A stretch of DNA of 64,000 nt from Pseudobdellovibrionaceae bacterium (GTDB lineage Bacteria; Bdellovibrionota; Bdellovibrionia; Bdellovibrionales; UBA1609). Numbering within the stretch: position 1 is the first letter of the stretch; each line of letters opens with the position of its first letter. The stretch is taken from positions 1-64,000 of the forward strand of contig CANEZP010000012.1 of assembly GCA_947444305.1 (NCBI GenBank). The letters are read 5' to 3'. The notes under the pieces are model-generated. The model searched no databases and was not told the origin of the DNA. It worked only from the letters and a program-made list of their open reading frames with translations. This document shows, piece after piece, positions 1 through 7,929 of the stretch. Both the position numbers and the translations under genes were made by a program.

Positions 1-1
1 C

Positions 2-124
2 GGCTTCGGCGCCCGCCTCGCCTGGTTCCAACTCGACGTCGCCTCCTTCGGTGAACAAGTCGGCACCAAATCCGCCCCGGTCGAAAGCCGCCGCTACATG
101 CTAGAACTCGCCCTCGATTTCTGA
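2..124 (+). CDS. C-terminal end of an outer membrane barrel protein (partial)
   Basis: Only the last 40 codons lie in the window; the 5' part is cut off by the edge. The readable tail has the pattern F-x-L-D-V-A-S-F-G-E, then E-S-R-R-Y-M-L-E-L-A and a terminal Phe. The same tail closes the barrel genes at 914-1987 and, with an extension, 4004-5197, so this is a third member of that family. The alternating hydrophobic pattern ending in Phe is typical of the last strand of an outer membrane barrel. The TGA stop lies inside the REP-like repeat that starts at 121. Function unknown. Confidence 0.75.
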   Translation, partial: GFGARLAWFQLDVASFGEQVGTKSAPVESRRYMLELALDF

Positions 125-778
125 AGGCGCTCCCCACTGCTGGGGGCGCCCCCCACTCCCAGGAGTGGGGACCTCTCCAAACTTAATCGGTATCTTGAAT
201 TCGGGTCGTTTGAAGGCTCGTCCAATGGCATCTCTGAGCTCCGTAGATGGGAACGGGTTGTTGAGCCACGCAAGTATGCCCTCCACATCCGAGAAAAGGG
301 TCGTGTCTTCCTCAATTGGAATTAAAAGATGGGAAAGCCCTAGGAGACCACGGAGGGTGGAGTAGGGGTAGTTTTCAACTTTGCTACTCAATCCGGGCTC
401 CACCGGATTTCGGTAGACGTATTTGTAAGCATTTAAATAATACGGATACGAATTTACGATGGAGCCTCCGTAAGGACCTCCGAAAATACGGTTGATCCGC
501 CCGGCTTCTCGTCCAATCTCGCGGCTCGTGTTAGACTGGAAGAAGTTCATACCCTCCGCCAAGTTTGCGTCCGGTGTTCGAACTAGCATGTGATAGTGAT
601 TATCCATAAGGACAAAGCTTAAGATCCTCCAGTTAAACGCATGGCTTACAAAGTAAAGTTGTTCACTAAAAATCCTCCACATAACAGGCATCGGTAGTTC
701 GAACCAATCACGATTATTAGAGCGTGCGGATACGTGGTACGGAAATTCGGCTACGGCTCGATATCTTTTGCGTGGCAT
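101..778 (-). CDS. REP-associated tyrosine transposase (IS200-like, Y1/HUH)
   Basis: A 225-residue protein of the IS200/RAYT Y1 transposase family, which nicks single-stranded DNA through a catalytic tyrosine. Visible motifs are an N-terminal P-x-H-V strand, the HUH metal site in MDNHYHML (near residue 60), and candidate nucleophile Tyr residues in the helix NAYKYVYRNP (near residue 118). The gene is flanked by inverted REP-like repeats. Its reading frame has no stop inside the element: it runs through the left repeat (giving a Gly/Pro-rich tail) and ends 24 bp inside the neighbouring barrel gene. No clear Shine-Dalgarno precedes the ATG. Probably a domesticated or slowly mobile RAYT rather than an active IS. 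Confidence 0.85.
   Translation of the reverse strand: MPRKRYRAVAEFPYHVSARSNNRDWFELPMPVMWRIFSEQLYFVSHAFNWRILSFVLMDNHYHMLVRTPDANLAEGMNFFQSNTSREIGREAGRINRIFGGPYGGSIVNSYPYYLNAYKYVYRNPVEPGLSSKVENYPYSTLRGLLGLSHLLIPIEEDTTLFSDVEGILAWLNNPFPSTELRDAIGRAFKRPEFKIPIKFGEVPTPGSGGRPQQWGAPSEIEGEF
121..170. repeat. left REP-like end of RAYT element, with hairpin
   Basis: The sequence starts CTGAAGGCGCTCCCCACTGC and holds two copies of a 13-bp unit (GGCGCTCCCCACT, then GGCGCCCCCCACT) 19 bp apart. A hairpin follows: CCCCACTCC, CA, GGAGTGGGG at 151-170. An inverted copy of the first ~38 bp lies at 859-917. The repeat starts one base before the stop codon of the partial barrel gene. IS200-like enzymes are known to use hairpins near element ends; here the two ends are inverted, as in REP/RAYT systems. 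Confidence 0.7.
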
Positions 779-858
779 ACCACGTTCAGATGCAAAACGG
801 GAGTCAACGTGATTTCAAATGAGTGGAGCCTGTGAGTTCGTTTTCCGGAATGCCGTCC

Positions 859-917
859 GAAGTCGGCCCCCGACTTCAGGAGTGGGGAGCGCCTCCAGCA
901 GTGGGGAGCGCCTTTAG
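859..917. repeat. right REP-like end of RAYT element, with hairpin
   Basis: Read on the minus strand it starts CTAAAGGCGCTCCCCACTGC, two substitutions in 24 from the left end, with the 13-bp unit GGCGCTCCCCACT twice at a 19-bp period. The inner part forms a hairpin (GAAGTCGG, CCC, CCGACTTC at 859-877). The inner hairpins of the two ends differ in sequence although the outer units match. The stop codon TAA of the barrel gene at 914-1987 lies within the first four bases of this repeat. Confidence 0.7.
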
Positions 918-1987
918 AAACGGAAGGCGAATTTTACTACGTAGCGGCGGTCTTCGCGTGGGGTGGTGGTGGTGCCGATGTCTTCGCCGTAGCTGGCGAC
1001 CTGGATTTGGTAGCTGAACATGGAGAGCTCGAGACCCGCGGTCCAATAGGCTTGGTTCACGCCGGCGCGCACGAAGAAGGCGTCGCCGAAGTTGAATTCG
1101 GCCCCGCCGTGCAGGCGCCGCATTTGTTTGTCTTCTTTGCCCGCGGTGAGGACGTCTTGATATTCGATGGTCCAAGTGCTGCGCACCCGTTTGCCGGCGA
1201 TCGGGTAGATCGCCAAAGCCACGTCCAAGCTCGAGGGCGTCGCGACGGGACGCTCCGTCGTGTCCATGAACATGCCTTTGTCGTAATTGTAACTCGTGCG
1301 GCCGGCGTCGCGGTAAACGGCGCCGAAAGTGGGGAGCCACTTAACGGGCGCGGTCGCGAGCAACCCGATGTCACTGCCGATTCCGATTCCTTCGGCGGCC
1401 AAGCTTTTCAGGCTGAGATCGGTCGAATTAACGTCGATGTCATCACGGCGAACTTCCGCGCGGTTAGTGACGCGAGCGTTGATCCCCAGTTTGACGATTC
1501 CGCTGAACAACTTCGCATTGGCGCCGAACACGCCGGCCCAATCGTTGGTGTAATGATATTTGAATTTGTTCGGGGTACCCGAAACGGTCTCCGCGTTGAC
1601 TTCATATTTTCCGAACACGCCTAAGCCGAAATTGGGGACGACGAACGAGGGAAACACTTGCGCTCGGGTGTGGAGATGGCGGTCCAAATTGGCGTTGGTG
1701 AGTTGAAGCGTCTCTTGCGGCTTAGCGGCGCTCATGATTTTGGTGCCGGCGATTTGTTCGGCCTGCGCGCTGACGTCAACTTCCGGGTCGGCGATGGTCA
1801 AAAAGAAATCGCGAAGTTTGCCGAGACCGGCCGGGTTTACGAGCAAGGCGGTCTCATCGTTGACGATCGCCACGCCCGCGCCGCCCATTCCGAGCATGCG
1901 CACGCCGTTGTAGTATTCGTAACGTTCACCCGCGTGCGCCGCCGAGGCCAAAAAAATTAGAGCTAAGGTGAGAATGCAAATCTTCAT
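914..1987 (-). CDS. outer membrane barrel protein, TraF/PorV-like paralogue
   Basis: About 357 residues. I start at the ATG at 1987 because it begins a clean signal peptide (MKICILTLALIFLASAAHA); an upstream in-frame start at 2017 would bury it. The mature N-terminus has the motif RMLGMGGAGVA then ALLVNPAGL, typical of TraF/UPF0164/PorV-type barrels, in which an N-terminal helix plugs a FadL-like barrel. The rest is short amphipathic strands ending EDRRYVVKFAFRF with a terminal Phe. Paralogous to the genes ending at 124 and at 5197. The stop codon sits in a REP-like repeat. Substrate or partner unknown. Confidence 0.75.
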   Translation of the reverse strand: MKICILTLALIFLASAAHAGERYEYYNGVRMLGMGGAGVAIVNDETALLVNPAGLGKLRDFFLTIADPEVDVSAQAEQIAGTKIMSAAKPQETLQLTNANLDRHLHTRAQVFPSFVVPNFGLGVFGKYEVNAETVSGTPNKFKYHYTNDWAGVFGANAKLFSGIVKLGINARVTNRAEVRRDDIDVNSTDLSLKSLAAEGIGIGSDIGLLATAPVKWLPTFGAVYRDAGRTSYNYDKGMFMDTTERPVATPSSLDVALAIYPIAGKRVRSTWTIEYQDVLTAGKEDKQMRRLHGGAEFNFGDAFFVRAGVNQAYWTAGLELSMFSYQIQVASYGEDIGTTTTPREDRRYVVKFAFRF

Positions 1988-2116
1988 GCTATCCATATCG
2001 ACCAGACCGCGGCTCATCTTGAGACATCCGGCCTTCTTCAGGACTGTCGTCCGGGAACGAAGCGTTTCGCGGGACCTGAGTTGTCGGCGGGGCGGGATCA
2101 GGCGAAAATGGAGCGA

Positions 2117-2153
2117 GGGTTAAAAGCGCCGTCACTTCGGCGCCCTTCAACCC
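2117..2153. promoter_or_regulatory. leader hairpin upstream of lipoprotein gene
   Basis: An imperfect inverted repeat lies between divergent genes: GGGTTAAAAGCGCCG, loop TCACTT, CGGCGCCCTTCAACCC. The upper six base pairs are perfect and the lower part pairs with small mismatches. It ends 30 bp before the start of the lipoprotein gene at 2184, so it would be in the 5' leader. There is no T-run after it, so it is not an ordinary intrinsic terminator. Its role is unknown. Confidence 0.4.
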
Positions 2154-2183
2154 ACGAACGCACCGCAAATGGGGATCATGAAT

Positions 2184-2939
2184 ATGAAACGGACTTCGAT
2201 ATTCTTGCTGCTAGGCCTTTGCCTAACGCTCGTCTCGTGTAAACAAGATGAGATGAATGATCTCGCGAAAGCGCAGAAATGCTTAGACGAGGTTCCGCAA
2301 GCAAACCCCGAAGCCGCGAACGCCTGCCTGCCCTACGTATTGAAGTACGATTCGCAGCAAGCGGATATCTTGAAGTGCTCGATCTACATGACATCGGGTG
2401 GTTTGGTAGAAACCAAAATGGTCGCGGCCTACAAAGCGGTTGAAGACAAAGCCAACAACAACCGCGAAGCCGCGTTCATGTCGATTCTTGCCTTGAATAA
2501 GCCGAACGTGAATTCCGGTTACGACACGGCGGTCATCGCCGACACTTACTGCCAGAAGACGGGCGTACCCGGTCTGCAATACATTTCGGGCATTGTGAAA
2601 ATCGGCAGCTTCATGGCCAAAACTATCGCGAGTTTTAATTCGACGATCGACTTCAATGACACCGCGGCCGTTACGGTTGCGGTGAATGATCTTGTTACTA
2701 AGTGCAACACCGATCCGCGACCGACCGAGTGCGCGGGCGACCTCGCCGCGATCGGTGAAAGCGCGGCCGTTCTTTCCGAAGGGTATTGCAGCGCCGATAA
2801 CGCGGATTCGGAAGTTTGCGAAAACATCAACGCGGCCGTAGACGCTTCGAACGGCGACAATTCTAAAGTCGGCGACGCGCTGATGTGCTTTCTCGGCAAC
2901 AAGACCTACAACGCTACGACCGGTAAGTGCAATCCTTAG
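2184..2939 (+). CDS. Cys-rich lipoprotein, unknown function
   Basis: A 251-residue predicted lipoprotein. The start at 2184 is chosen because a GGGG stretch sits nine bases upstream and the protein then opens with a lipoprotein signal (MKRTSIFLLLGLCLTLVSC; lipobox LVSC). The mature part is helical and carries about ten scattered Cys residues in repeated short helical segments (K-C-L, A-C-L, K-C-S, T-Y-C), suggesting a disulphide-rich periplasmic helical repeat protein. It lies upstream of a second lipoprotein (3126) and a barrel gene (4004) on the same strand; a shared operon and complex is plausible but inferred. I do not recognise the family. Confidence 0.75.
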   Translation: MKRTSIFLLLGLCLTLVSCKQDEMNDLAKAQKCLDEVPQANPEAANACLPYVLKYDSQQADILKCSIYMTSGGLVETKMVAAYKAVEDKANNNREAAFMSILALNKPNVNSGYDTAVIADTYCQKTGVPGLQYISGIVKIGSFMAKTIASFNSTIDFNDTAAVTVAVNDLVTKCNTDPRPTECAGDLAAIGESAAVLSEGYCSADNADSEVCENINAAVDASNGDNSKVGDALMCFLGNKTYNATTGKCNP

Positions 2940-3013
2940 GTCCAGCGAAAGCGACGTAAAATCAGATCTGGACCCGCGGCCCGTGGCTTGCGGGGCATTC
3001 CTCTTCTAAACTG

Positions 3014-3039
3014 AATATTGAGTACGAATATTGAGTACG
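3014..3039. repeat. 13-bp tandem duplication
   Basis: AATATTGAGTACG occurs twice in direct succession, followed by AAT. It lies between the two lipoprotein genes, in AT-rich sequence that could carry a promoter, but I see no convincing -10/-35 pair. Probably replication slippage. Confidence 0.6.
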
Positions 3040-3125
3040 AATTTATAGTCACTCTCGCATTTCTCTTGGAGTGGCGGAACAGCGGTCTCCCATGGTGAGA
3101 GCGCTTTCAGCAGTTGGAGTTGGGG

Positions 3126-3974
3126 ATGAGAGTTTTGGTTGCGGTTGTTTTGCTCCTCAACGTGAGCTGCTCCGTAAATATTTTGGAGAACTTTGCGGAG
3201 AAGACGTCGAACGACGCGCTTTATTTCGACGCAAAAAAACTCATCGACGGCGGCGACTACACGGCGGCGTTGGCGAAGATCGATTTGATGACGGATGACT
3301 TCGAAGCGGGCCGCGGGATCACGACGCTCAAAGCGCAGGCGCACGCGGGATTGTGCGGTCTCAATTTCTTTGATTTCGTTTTGGCGCTCAGAAATTTGGG
3401 ATCGCAAAAGATGCTGCAGTTTTTGGTCACGAACTTTCGTAGCGGAGCGGTTACGACCAAGTTCGATCACTGCGTAACCGCCGAGTCGTTGATCAAAGGC
3501 CTAGGCGCGGTCGGCGCGCGAAGCCTCGATGAAAATCTATTGCTGCTCTTGGTAAGCTTCACGAAAGTCGGACAAATCTTAAGTTTCTACGCCGATGCCG
3601 ATCAAAACGGAACGGCTACCCCGGCCTACGATGTTTGCACGATCGCGACCGCCGGCACCCGCACGGCCGGCGCGACGATGCCCGACGAAGACGCGCGAGA
3701 AGTCGGTACGGGTTTAACGGTCGCGATGGAAAGCTTAACGGCGGTCGCGGGTCAAATCGATTTGGGTTCGGGTTCGCTCGACTCCCTCGCGTCCGCGTGT
3801 TCGAGCGCGCCGGCCGGTTATAACTTCTGTACGAAAACCACCGCCGCGGACTTTACCGCGAACGAACTGCTCGCGATCCGCAGTTTCATCCGGGAGGGCA
3901 GTGCCTTCGGTTTGGATCTTAACGGTTGTGCCGGGGGGAGCGTCAGCGGCTCCGCGTCGTGCCGATGTTTCTAA
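3126..3974 (+). CDS. lipoprotein, helical-repeat type, unknown function
   Basis: A 282-residue lipoprotein. The ATG at 3126 has GGAG 6-7 bases upstream and starts a lipoprotein signal (MRVLVAVVLLLNVSC; lipobox NVSC with Cys15). The early mature part (D-A-L-Y-F-D-A-K-K-L-I-D-G-G-D-Y-T-A-A-L) resembles a TPR helix pair. The C-terminal third is Gly/Ser/Ala-rich and ends C-x-C-F. The stop codon at 3972-3974 comes 30 bp before the chosen start of the barrel gene at 4004, and an alternative start of that gene (3965) overlaps it, so the two are probably co-transcribed. Function unknown; likely a periplasmic-face partner of the barrel. Confidence 0.75.
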   Translation: MRVLVAVVLLLNVSCSVNILENFAEKTSNDALYFDAKKLIDGGDYTAALAKIDLMTDDFEAGRGITTLKAQAHAGLCGLNFFDFVLALRNLGSQKMLQFLVTNFRSGAVTTKFDHCVTAESLIKGLGAVGARSLDENLLLLLVSFTKVGQILSFYADADQNGTATPAYDVCTIATAGTRTAGATMPDEDAREVGTGLTVAMESLTAVAGQIDLGSGSLDSLASACSSAPAGYNFCTKTTAADFTANELLAIRSFIREGSAFGLDLNGCAGGSVSGSASCRCF

Positions 3975-4003
3975 AGGTACATCAACCCTCAGTTCAAAAG
4001 AAA

Positions 4004-5197
4004 ATGATCGGAGTCATCTGCGCCATTTGCGCGATCTTCGCGGTCGCCGCGGGTACTGCGCAAGCCGAAATGATGACGATCAATTCGAATGTTCGCGCGC
4101 TCGGGATGGGCGATGCTTTTCTAGGACTAGCCGACGATTCCTCGGCGTTGTTTTACAATCCCGCAGGTCTCGCGCGCGTCAGCGGCATCAATCTAAAATT
4201 ATTTTCGTTAAGGGCCGGTGCGAGCGGGGTCGAGGCTTACGATAAGATTAAGGACCTCAACGGTTCGGACGACGAAGCCTACGCCGAAGCGCTGAAGCAA
4301 CTTTACGGTGAGCACGTTTGGTCGGGCGTGGGCGGATCCGCGGCGTTCACGATGCCGATGCTCGGGTTCTCGGTTTACAATCATCTCGATGCACTCGTTC
4401 AGGTGCACAATCCCGTGTATCCAGAAATCGACACGAGCGTGATTAACGATTACGGCTACGTGCTCGGGATAGGTCTTCCGCTCGCGCCGGTCTTCCACGT
4501 CGGTGCAAATTTTAAATACATCAAGCGCACGGGAGCGCGCGTGCCTTACGGGGCGAGCGTCGTTGCCGATCTCGATTCCGACGAGCTCTACAGCAACGTG
4601 ACCGGTTGGGGCAAAGGTTACGGCGTTGATCTCGGTGCGAACTTTGTTATTCCGGCTCCGTTATTTAGCGCGGTGTTCTCGGGCGTTTGGAAAAACGTAG
4701 GCGGAATGAGCTTTAAATCCGACGATCCTAACGCAAATATTCCTTCCGAGAAAAATGACATGTCGCTCGGGCTCGCGTTGAACTTTGACACGCCACTGTT
4801 GAGCATCGCGCCGGCGGTGGATTTCCGTTACCTGAATCGCGAAGACCTGCAGCTCTCGCGCAAATTAAACTTCGGAATTGAAATCGGAGTTCCGTTGTTG
4901 GATATTCGCGGAGGATTTCACGAGGGATATTACACCGCGGGACTCGGCGTGAATTTAGGCCTCTTCCAAGTGGACGCGGCGACCTACGGTGTCGAATTGG
5001 GAGCTTACCCTGGGCAGATCGAAGACCGCAGATACGTTCTTGAAGTTACGATGGAGCTCGGCGTGGGCGGCTTCACCGCGACCAGTTTATTTTCCGGCGC
5101 AAAAGTCGAAGGATCAAAGGGCGGCGCCGACGGCGGCTCGGGTACGGGACGCAGCAAATCTTTTTTCGGTGGGCGCAGACTTAAGCAGCGACGCTAA
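4004..5197 (+). CDS. outer membrane barrel protein, TraF/PorV-like, with basic C-terminal tail
   Basis: A 397-residue paralogue of the barrel genes at 2-124 and 914-1987. The ATG at 4004 directly starts a signal peptide ending AAGTAQA; an in-frame ATG at 3965 overlaps the upstream stop and cannot be excluded. Mature residues RALGMGDAFLGLADDS then ALFYNPAGL are the N-terminal plug motif of TraF/UPF0164/FadL-like barrels. The paralogues end at the conserved E-D-R-R-Y strand, but this one continues for about 45 residues in a Gly/Ser/Lys/Arg-rich tail ending RRLKQRR. That is odd for a protein that should end in an aromatic residue, and may mean a surface or periplasmic tail. Confidence 0.75.
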   Translation: MIGVICAICAIFAVAAGTAQAEMMTINSNVRALGMGDAFLGLADDSSALFYNPAGLARVSGINLKLFSLRAGASGVEAYDKIKDLNGSDDEAYAEALKQLYGEHVWSGVGGSAAFTMPMLGFSVYNHLDALVQVHNPVYPEIDTSVINDYGYVLGIGLPLAPVFHVGANFKYIKRTGARVPYGASVVADLDSDELYSNVTGWGKGYGVDLGANFVIPAPLFSAVFSGVWKNVGGMSFKSDDPNANIPSEKNDMSLGLALNFDTPLLSIAPAVDFRYLNREDLQLSRKLNFGIEIGVPLLDIRGGFHEGYYTAGLGVNLGLFQVDAATYGVELGAYPGQIEDRRYVLEVTMELGVGGFTATSLFSGAKVEGSKGGADGGSGTGRSKSFFGGRRLKQRR

Positions 5198-5229
5198 CGG
5201 ATTCCGGTCGCGCGCGGCAGGACTTCAAC

Positions 5230-7929
5230 ATGCTTGAAGTGATCCGTCGCTCAAGCCCCGAAGAAAAACGCGAGCTGTTCAAAGAAGCCGACCCCGATCA
5301 CGGAACCTGGATTGTTTCCGATCTTCAGTCCAAATGGCACTTACAAAAAGAATTGATCGCTAAGCGCGGCGTGCTTGAACAGACCGCCGTTTTGCGCGCG
5401 ACTGAACTCTGGCAGCGTTTGTGTTTTCAAGTTGCGCCGCAACTGCATCCACTCCCGGTTGAACTTGCGCAAACGTTATTTTGGGACTGGATCAAAGATA
5501 AAAATTTACCGTGGGCACGGTCGCCGCAAGCGGTGAGCGTCGTGCTGACCCAGATGCAAATGTGGATGAGCATCTTCTCGGATCCGAACCACGAAGATGT
5601 CATGAGCGAATGGTTCGCCGAAAATCAAGAATCCTACGTGAAGTGGGGCCATTGGTTTGAATTGTGTTCCGAGATCTGGAATCGCTGTCGCGAGCTGAAC
5701 TACGTGATGGTGTCCTGGTTACCGGCAGTTTTATTGAGTGAGGATTTGTCGCGCCTAAGATGGAATCGTTCGCTAACGTTTGATCTCGGCCCGCAAATCA
5801 GTCAGGTCGAAGGGCAGCTGATCAAAGAGCTTTCCGCGTACATGGATGTTCGGGTGATCTACCCGGATGCGCCGTGGCTGGGCCTGATGAAGAACACGCT
5901 TCGGCCATACGAAACGCTGTTGACCGAAAATACGCAGATCGATCCCGACTGGCAGCCCGAGGTCGAAGAGCATATCGCGTTCGGGCGATTTTCAACCCAG
6001 CTGGCGGAAGTGAAGGATGCCGTCGCGCAAGTGCGTGAGTGGCTCGAGGAAGGCGTAGATCCGCAAAGCATCGCGCTCGTCGCGCCCGACATCGAAGAAT
6101 ATTGGCCTTCGCTCCGGCTGTTCCTAAAAGAGGAGGGCATCCCGGTTTGTAAACCCTCGGTCGCAAAGATCGGCGGTTTTCTTGAAACGGCGCAATGGCT
6201 CTCGACGTTGCGGACGACCATGTCGAAGGTGAGTTCGAACGATCTTGAAGTTCACTTATTCTCGCGTGCTGAAAAGCCGCGGCTCTCATTCGACGACTTT
6301 AAAGTTTTGTTCAGCCGCATATATGACGCCGGCGATCTCAAACGGGCGGCGTACTTGTTCTCGACGGATAAGGCCCCGCCTTACGACGAAGCGTTGAGCG
6401 CCGGAGATTTTCTCGCGTGGTCGTTGAAGTTCTGGGACGGCGGTGCGCCCATCGAAAGATTGGAGGCCTTCCTGCAGGTCATCGGCAAAGAAGTGCCGCG
6501 TGCGATGACTTTGAAACCCGCGCAGTGGTTGAGCTATCTCGAAGGCATCTTTGCCCGCCGTGAAATCAATTTAGAACCCGCGAATGAAAACGGAATTTGG
6601 TGCATCTCTTTGACCAGCGCCGATTGGCTGCCGGTCACGCACGCGGTTTTCATGAATCTCAACGAAGGTGCGCTAAGGTCTTTCATGAACTCACCCGTTA
6701 GCGCGGGCGAAGCACAAAAAATATTTACCGACACCGGTTTTGCGGTCGGCACCACCGACCGGCAAGAACTTGAATTTGAATTCTTATGGTTCTTGCAAAA
6801 GAGATGGACGTCTTTGAGGCTTTGCTTTTCGACCACCGATTTTCAAGGTGCCGTCCTTACGCCTTCGAAGTTATGGATGTGGTCCGGCTTCGTCAGCGGT
6901 CAGCTCAAAAAAGATCCCGAGGCGCCGCGCTTAACACGTTGGGATGAGATGCAGATCAAGCCGGTTGCTGAGTTAGGCGAAGCGCGGGGTTTTACGCCGG
7001 AAAGAATCACGGCGCTCCAGACCGCGCTCGCGCGGGACGTGGACAACACGGTGAACAGTTGGGGAGCCGCGCCGCCGGATCGGCTGTCGGCCTCTTCGCT
7101 CGAAAGTTTTTTTCGCTGTCCGTTTATTTTCGCGAGCCAGCGCCAGCTCAAACTGGCCGACGAGCCCGCGCTTGATTTGGATTTAGACCGCCGCACGCGC
7201 GGTAAATTGCTGCACGCGCTGGTCGACTTCTTGGGGCAAGAGCCTTTTCGTCCCGATTGGACCGACGAGGAGTTGTGCGAACTGATCGATGAGACACGCG
7301 GCAAAGAAGAAATCATCCTCGGTGAGGAAAGACTGTGGCCCGCGATCCGCGCGCAGCACTTGAGATTATGCCGGCAGTTTCTGACTTTCGAAACGGCTTG
7401 GCGCGCGCGTTTTCCCGAAACCAAAACGATCGCGCGCGAACTTGATTTCGCGGCCGATTGGAACGGGATTCCGCTTTCGGGCCGGGTCGACCGCGTTGAT
7501 GCGGACTCGCACGGCAGGTACGCGCTTATCGATTACAAAGCGAGCGCTTCGAACACCCGTAACTGGGGGTCGTGGCTCGCTAATCATGATCTTCAGCTTT
7601 CCCTTTACGCCATGCTCGTGGAAGAGGGTCGCACTTCGCTTCCCGCCGCGCCCGTCGTGGCCGCAAACTATTACGTGATTAAAGATATGGATCGCCGTAA
7701 AGGCTTTCACACCAAAGACGATACCGCCGAGCTCTATTCCGCCGCCGACAAACACCGCAACTTCATCGGCGAGTTCGAAAAAATGGGATTGTTCGAAGCG
7801 ATGAGGCAAACCATCGACCGCGCCGTCACCGATATTTCGGCCGGCAAATTGAATCCCGCACCGGAAGATCTAAAAATCTGCGACGGTTGCTCATGGAGGT
7901 CCCTATGCAGGGCACCGCACCTGAATTAA
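5230..7929 (+). CDS. addB: AddB-like helicase-nuclease subunit
   Basis: An 899-residue subunit of an AddAB-type helicase-nuclease, which processes double-strand breaks for RecA. The N-terminal ~600 residues look like a UvrD-type fold without intact Walker motifs, as in AddB. The C-terminus is a PD-(D/E)XK nuclease: H in RGKLLHALVDFL, G-R-V-D-R-V-D (residues 751-757) and D-Y-K (768-770). Four Cys fit the AddB iron-sulphur clasp: C630 (FFRCPF) and C884, C887, C893 (C-x2-C-x5-C). AGGA lies seven bases before the ATG. The gene overlaps addA, whose Shine-Dalgarno lies within its last codons. Confidence 0.85.
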   Translation: MLEVIRRSSPEEKRELFKEADPDHGTWIVSDLQSKWHLQKELIAKRGVLEQTAVLRATELWQRLCFQVAPQLHPLPVELAQTLFWDWIKDKNLPWARSPQAVSVVLTQMQMWMSIFSDPNHEDVMSEWFAENQESYVKWGHWFELCSEIWNRCRELNYVMVSWLPAVLLSEDLSRLRWNRSLTFDLGPQISQVEGQLIKELSAYMDVRVIYPDAPWLGLMKNTLRPYETLLTENTQIDPDWQPEVEEHIAFGRFSTQLAEVKDAVAQVREWLEEGVDPQSIALVAPDIEEYWPSLRLFLKEEGIPVCKPSVAKIGGFLETAQWLSTLRTTMSKVSSNDLEVHLFSRAEKPRLSFDDFKVLFSRIYDAGDLKRAAYLFSTDKAPPYDEALSAGDFLAWSLKFWDGGAPIERLEAFLQVIGKEVPRAMTLKPAQWLSYLEGIFARREINLEPANENGIWCISLTSADWLPVTHAVFMNLNEGALRSFMNSPVSAGEAQKIFTDTGFAVGTTDRQELEFEFLWFLQKRWTSLRLCFSTTDFQGAVLTPSKLWMWSGFVSGQLKKDPEAPRLTRWDEMQIKPVAELGEARGFTPERITALQTALARDVDNTVNSWGAAPPDRLSASSLESFFRCPFIFASQRQLKLADEPALDLDLDRRTRGKLLHALVDFLGQEPFRPDWTDEELCELIDETRGKEEIILGEERLWPAIRAQHLRLCRQFLTFETAWRARFPETKTIARELDFAADWNGIPLSGRVDRVDADSHGRYALIDYKASASNTRNWGSWLANHDLQLSLYAMLVEEGRTSLPAAPVVAANYYVIKDMDRRKGFHTKDDTAELYSAADKHRNFIGEFEKMGLFEAMRQTIDRAVTDISAGKLNPAPEDLKICDGCSWRSLCRAPHLN

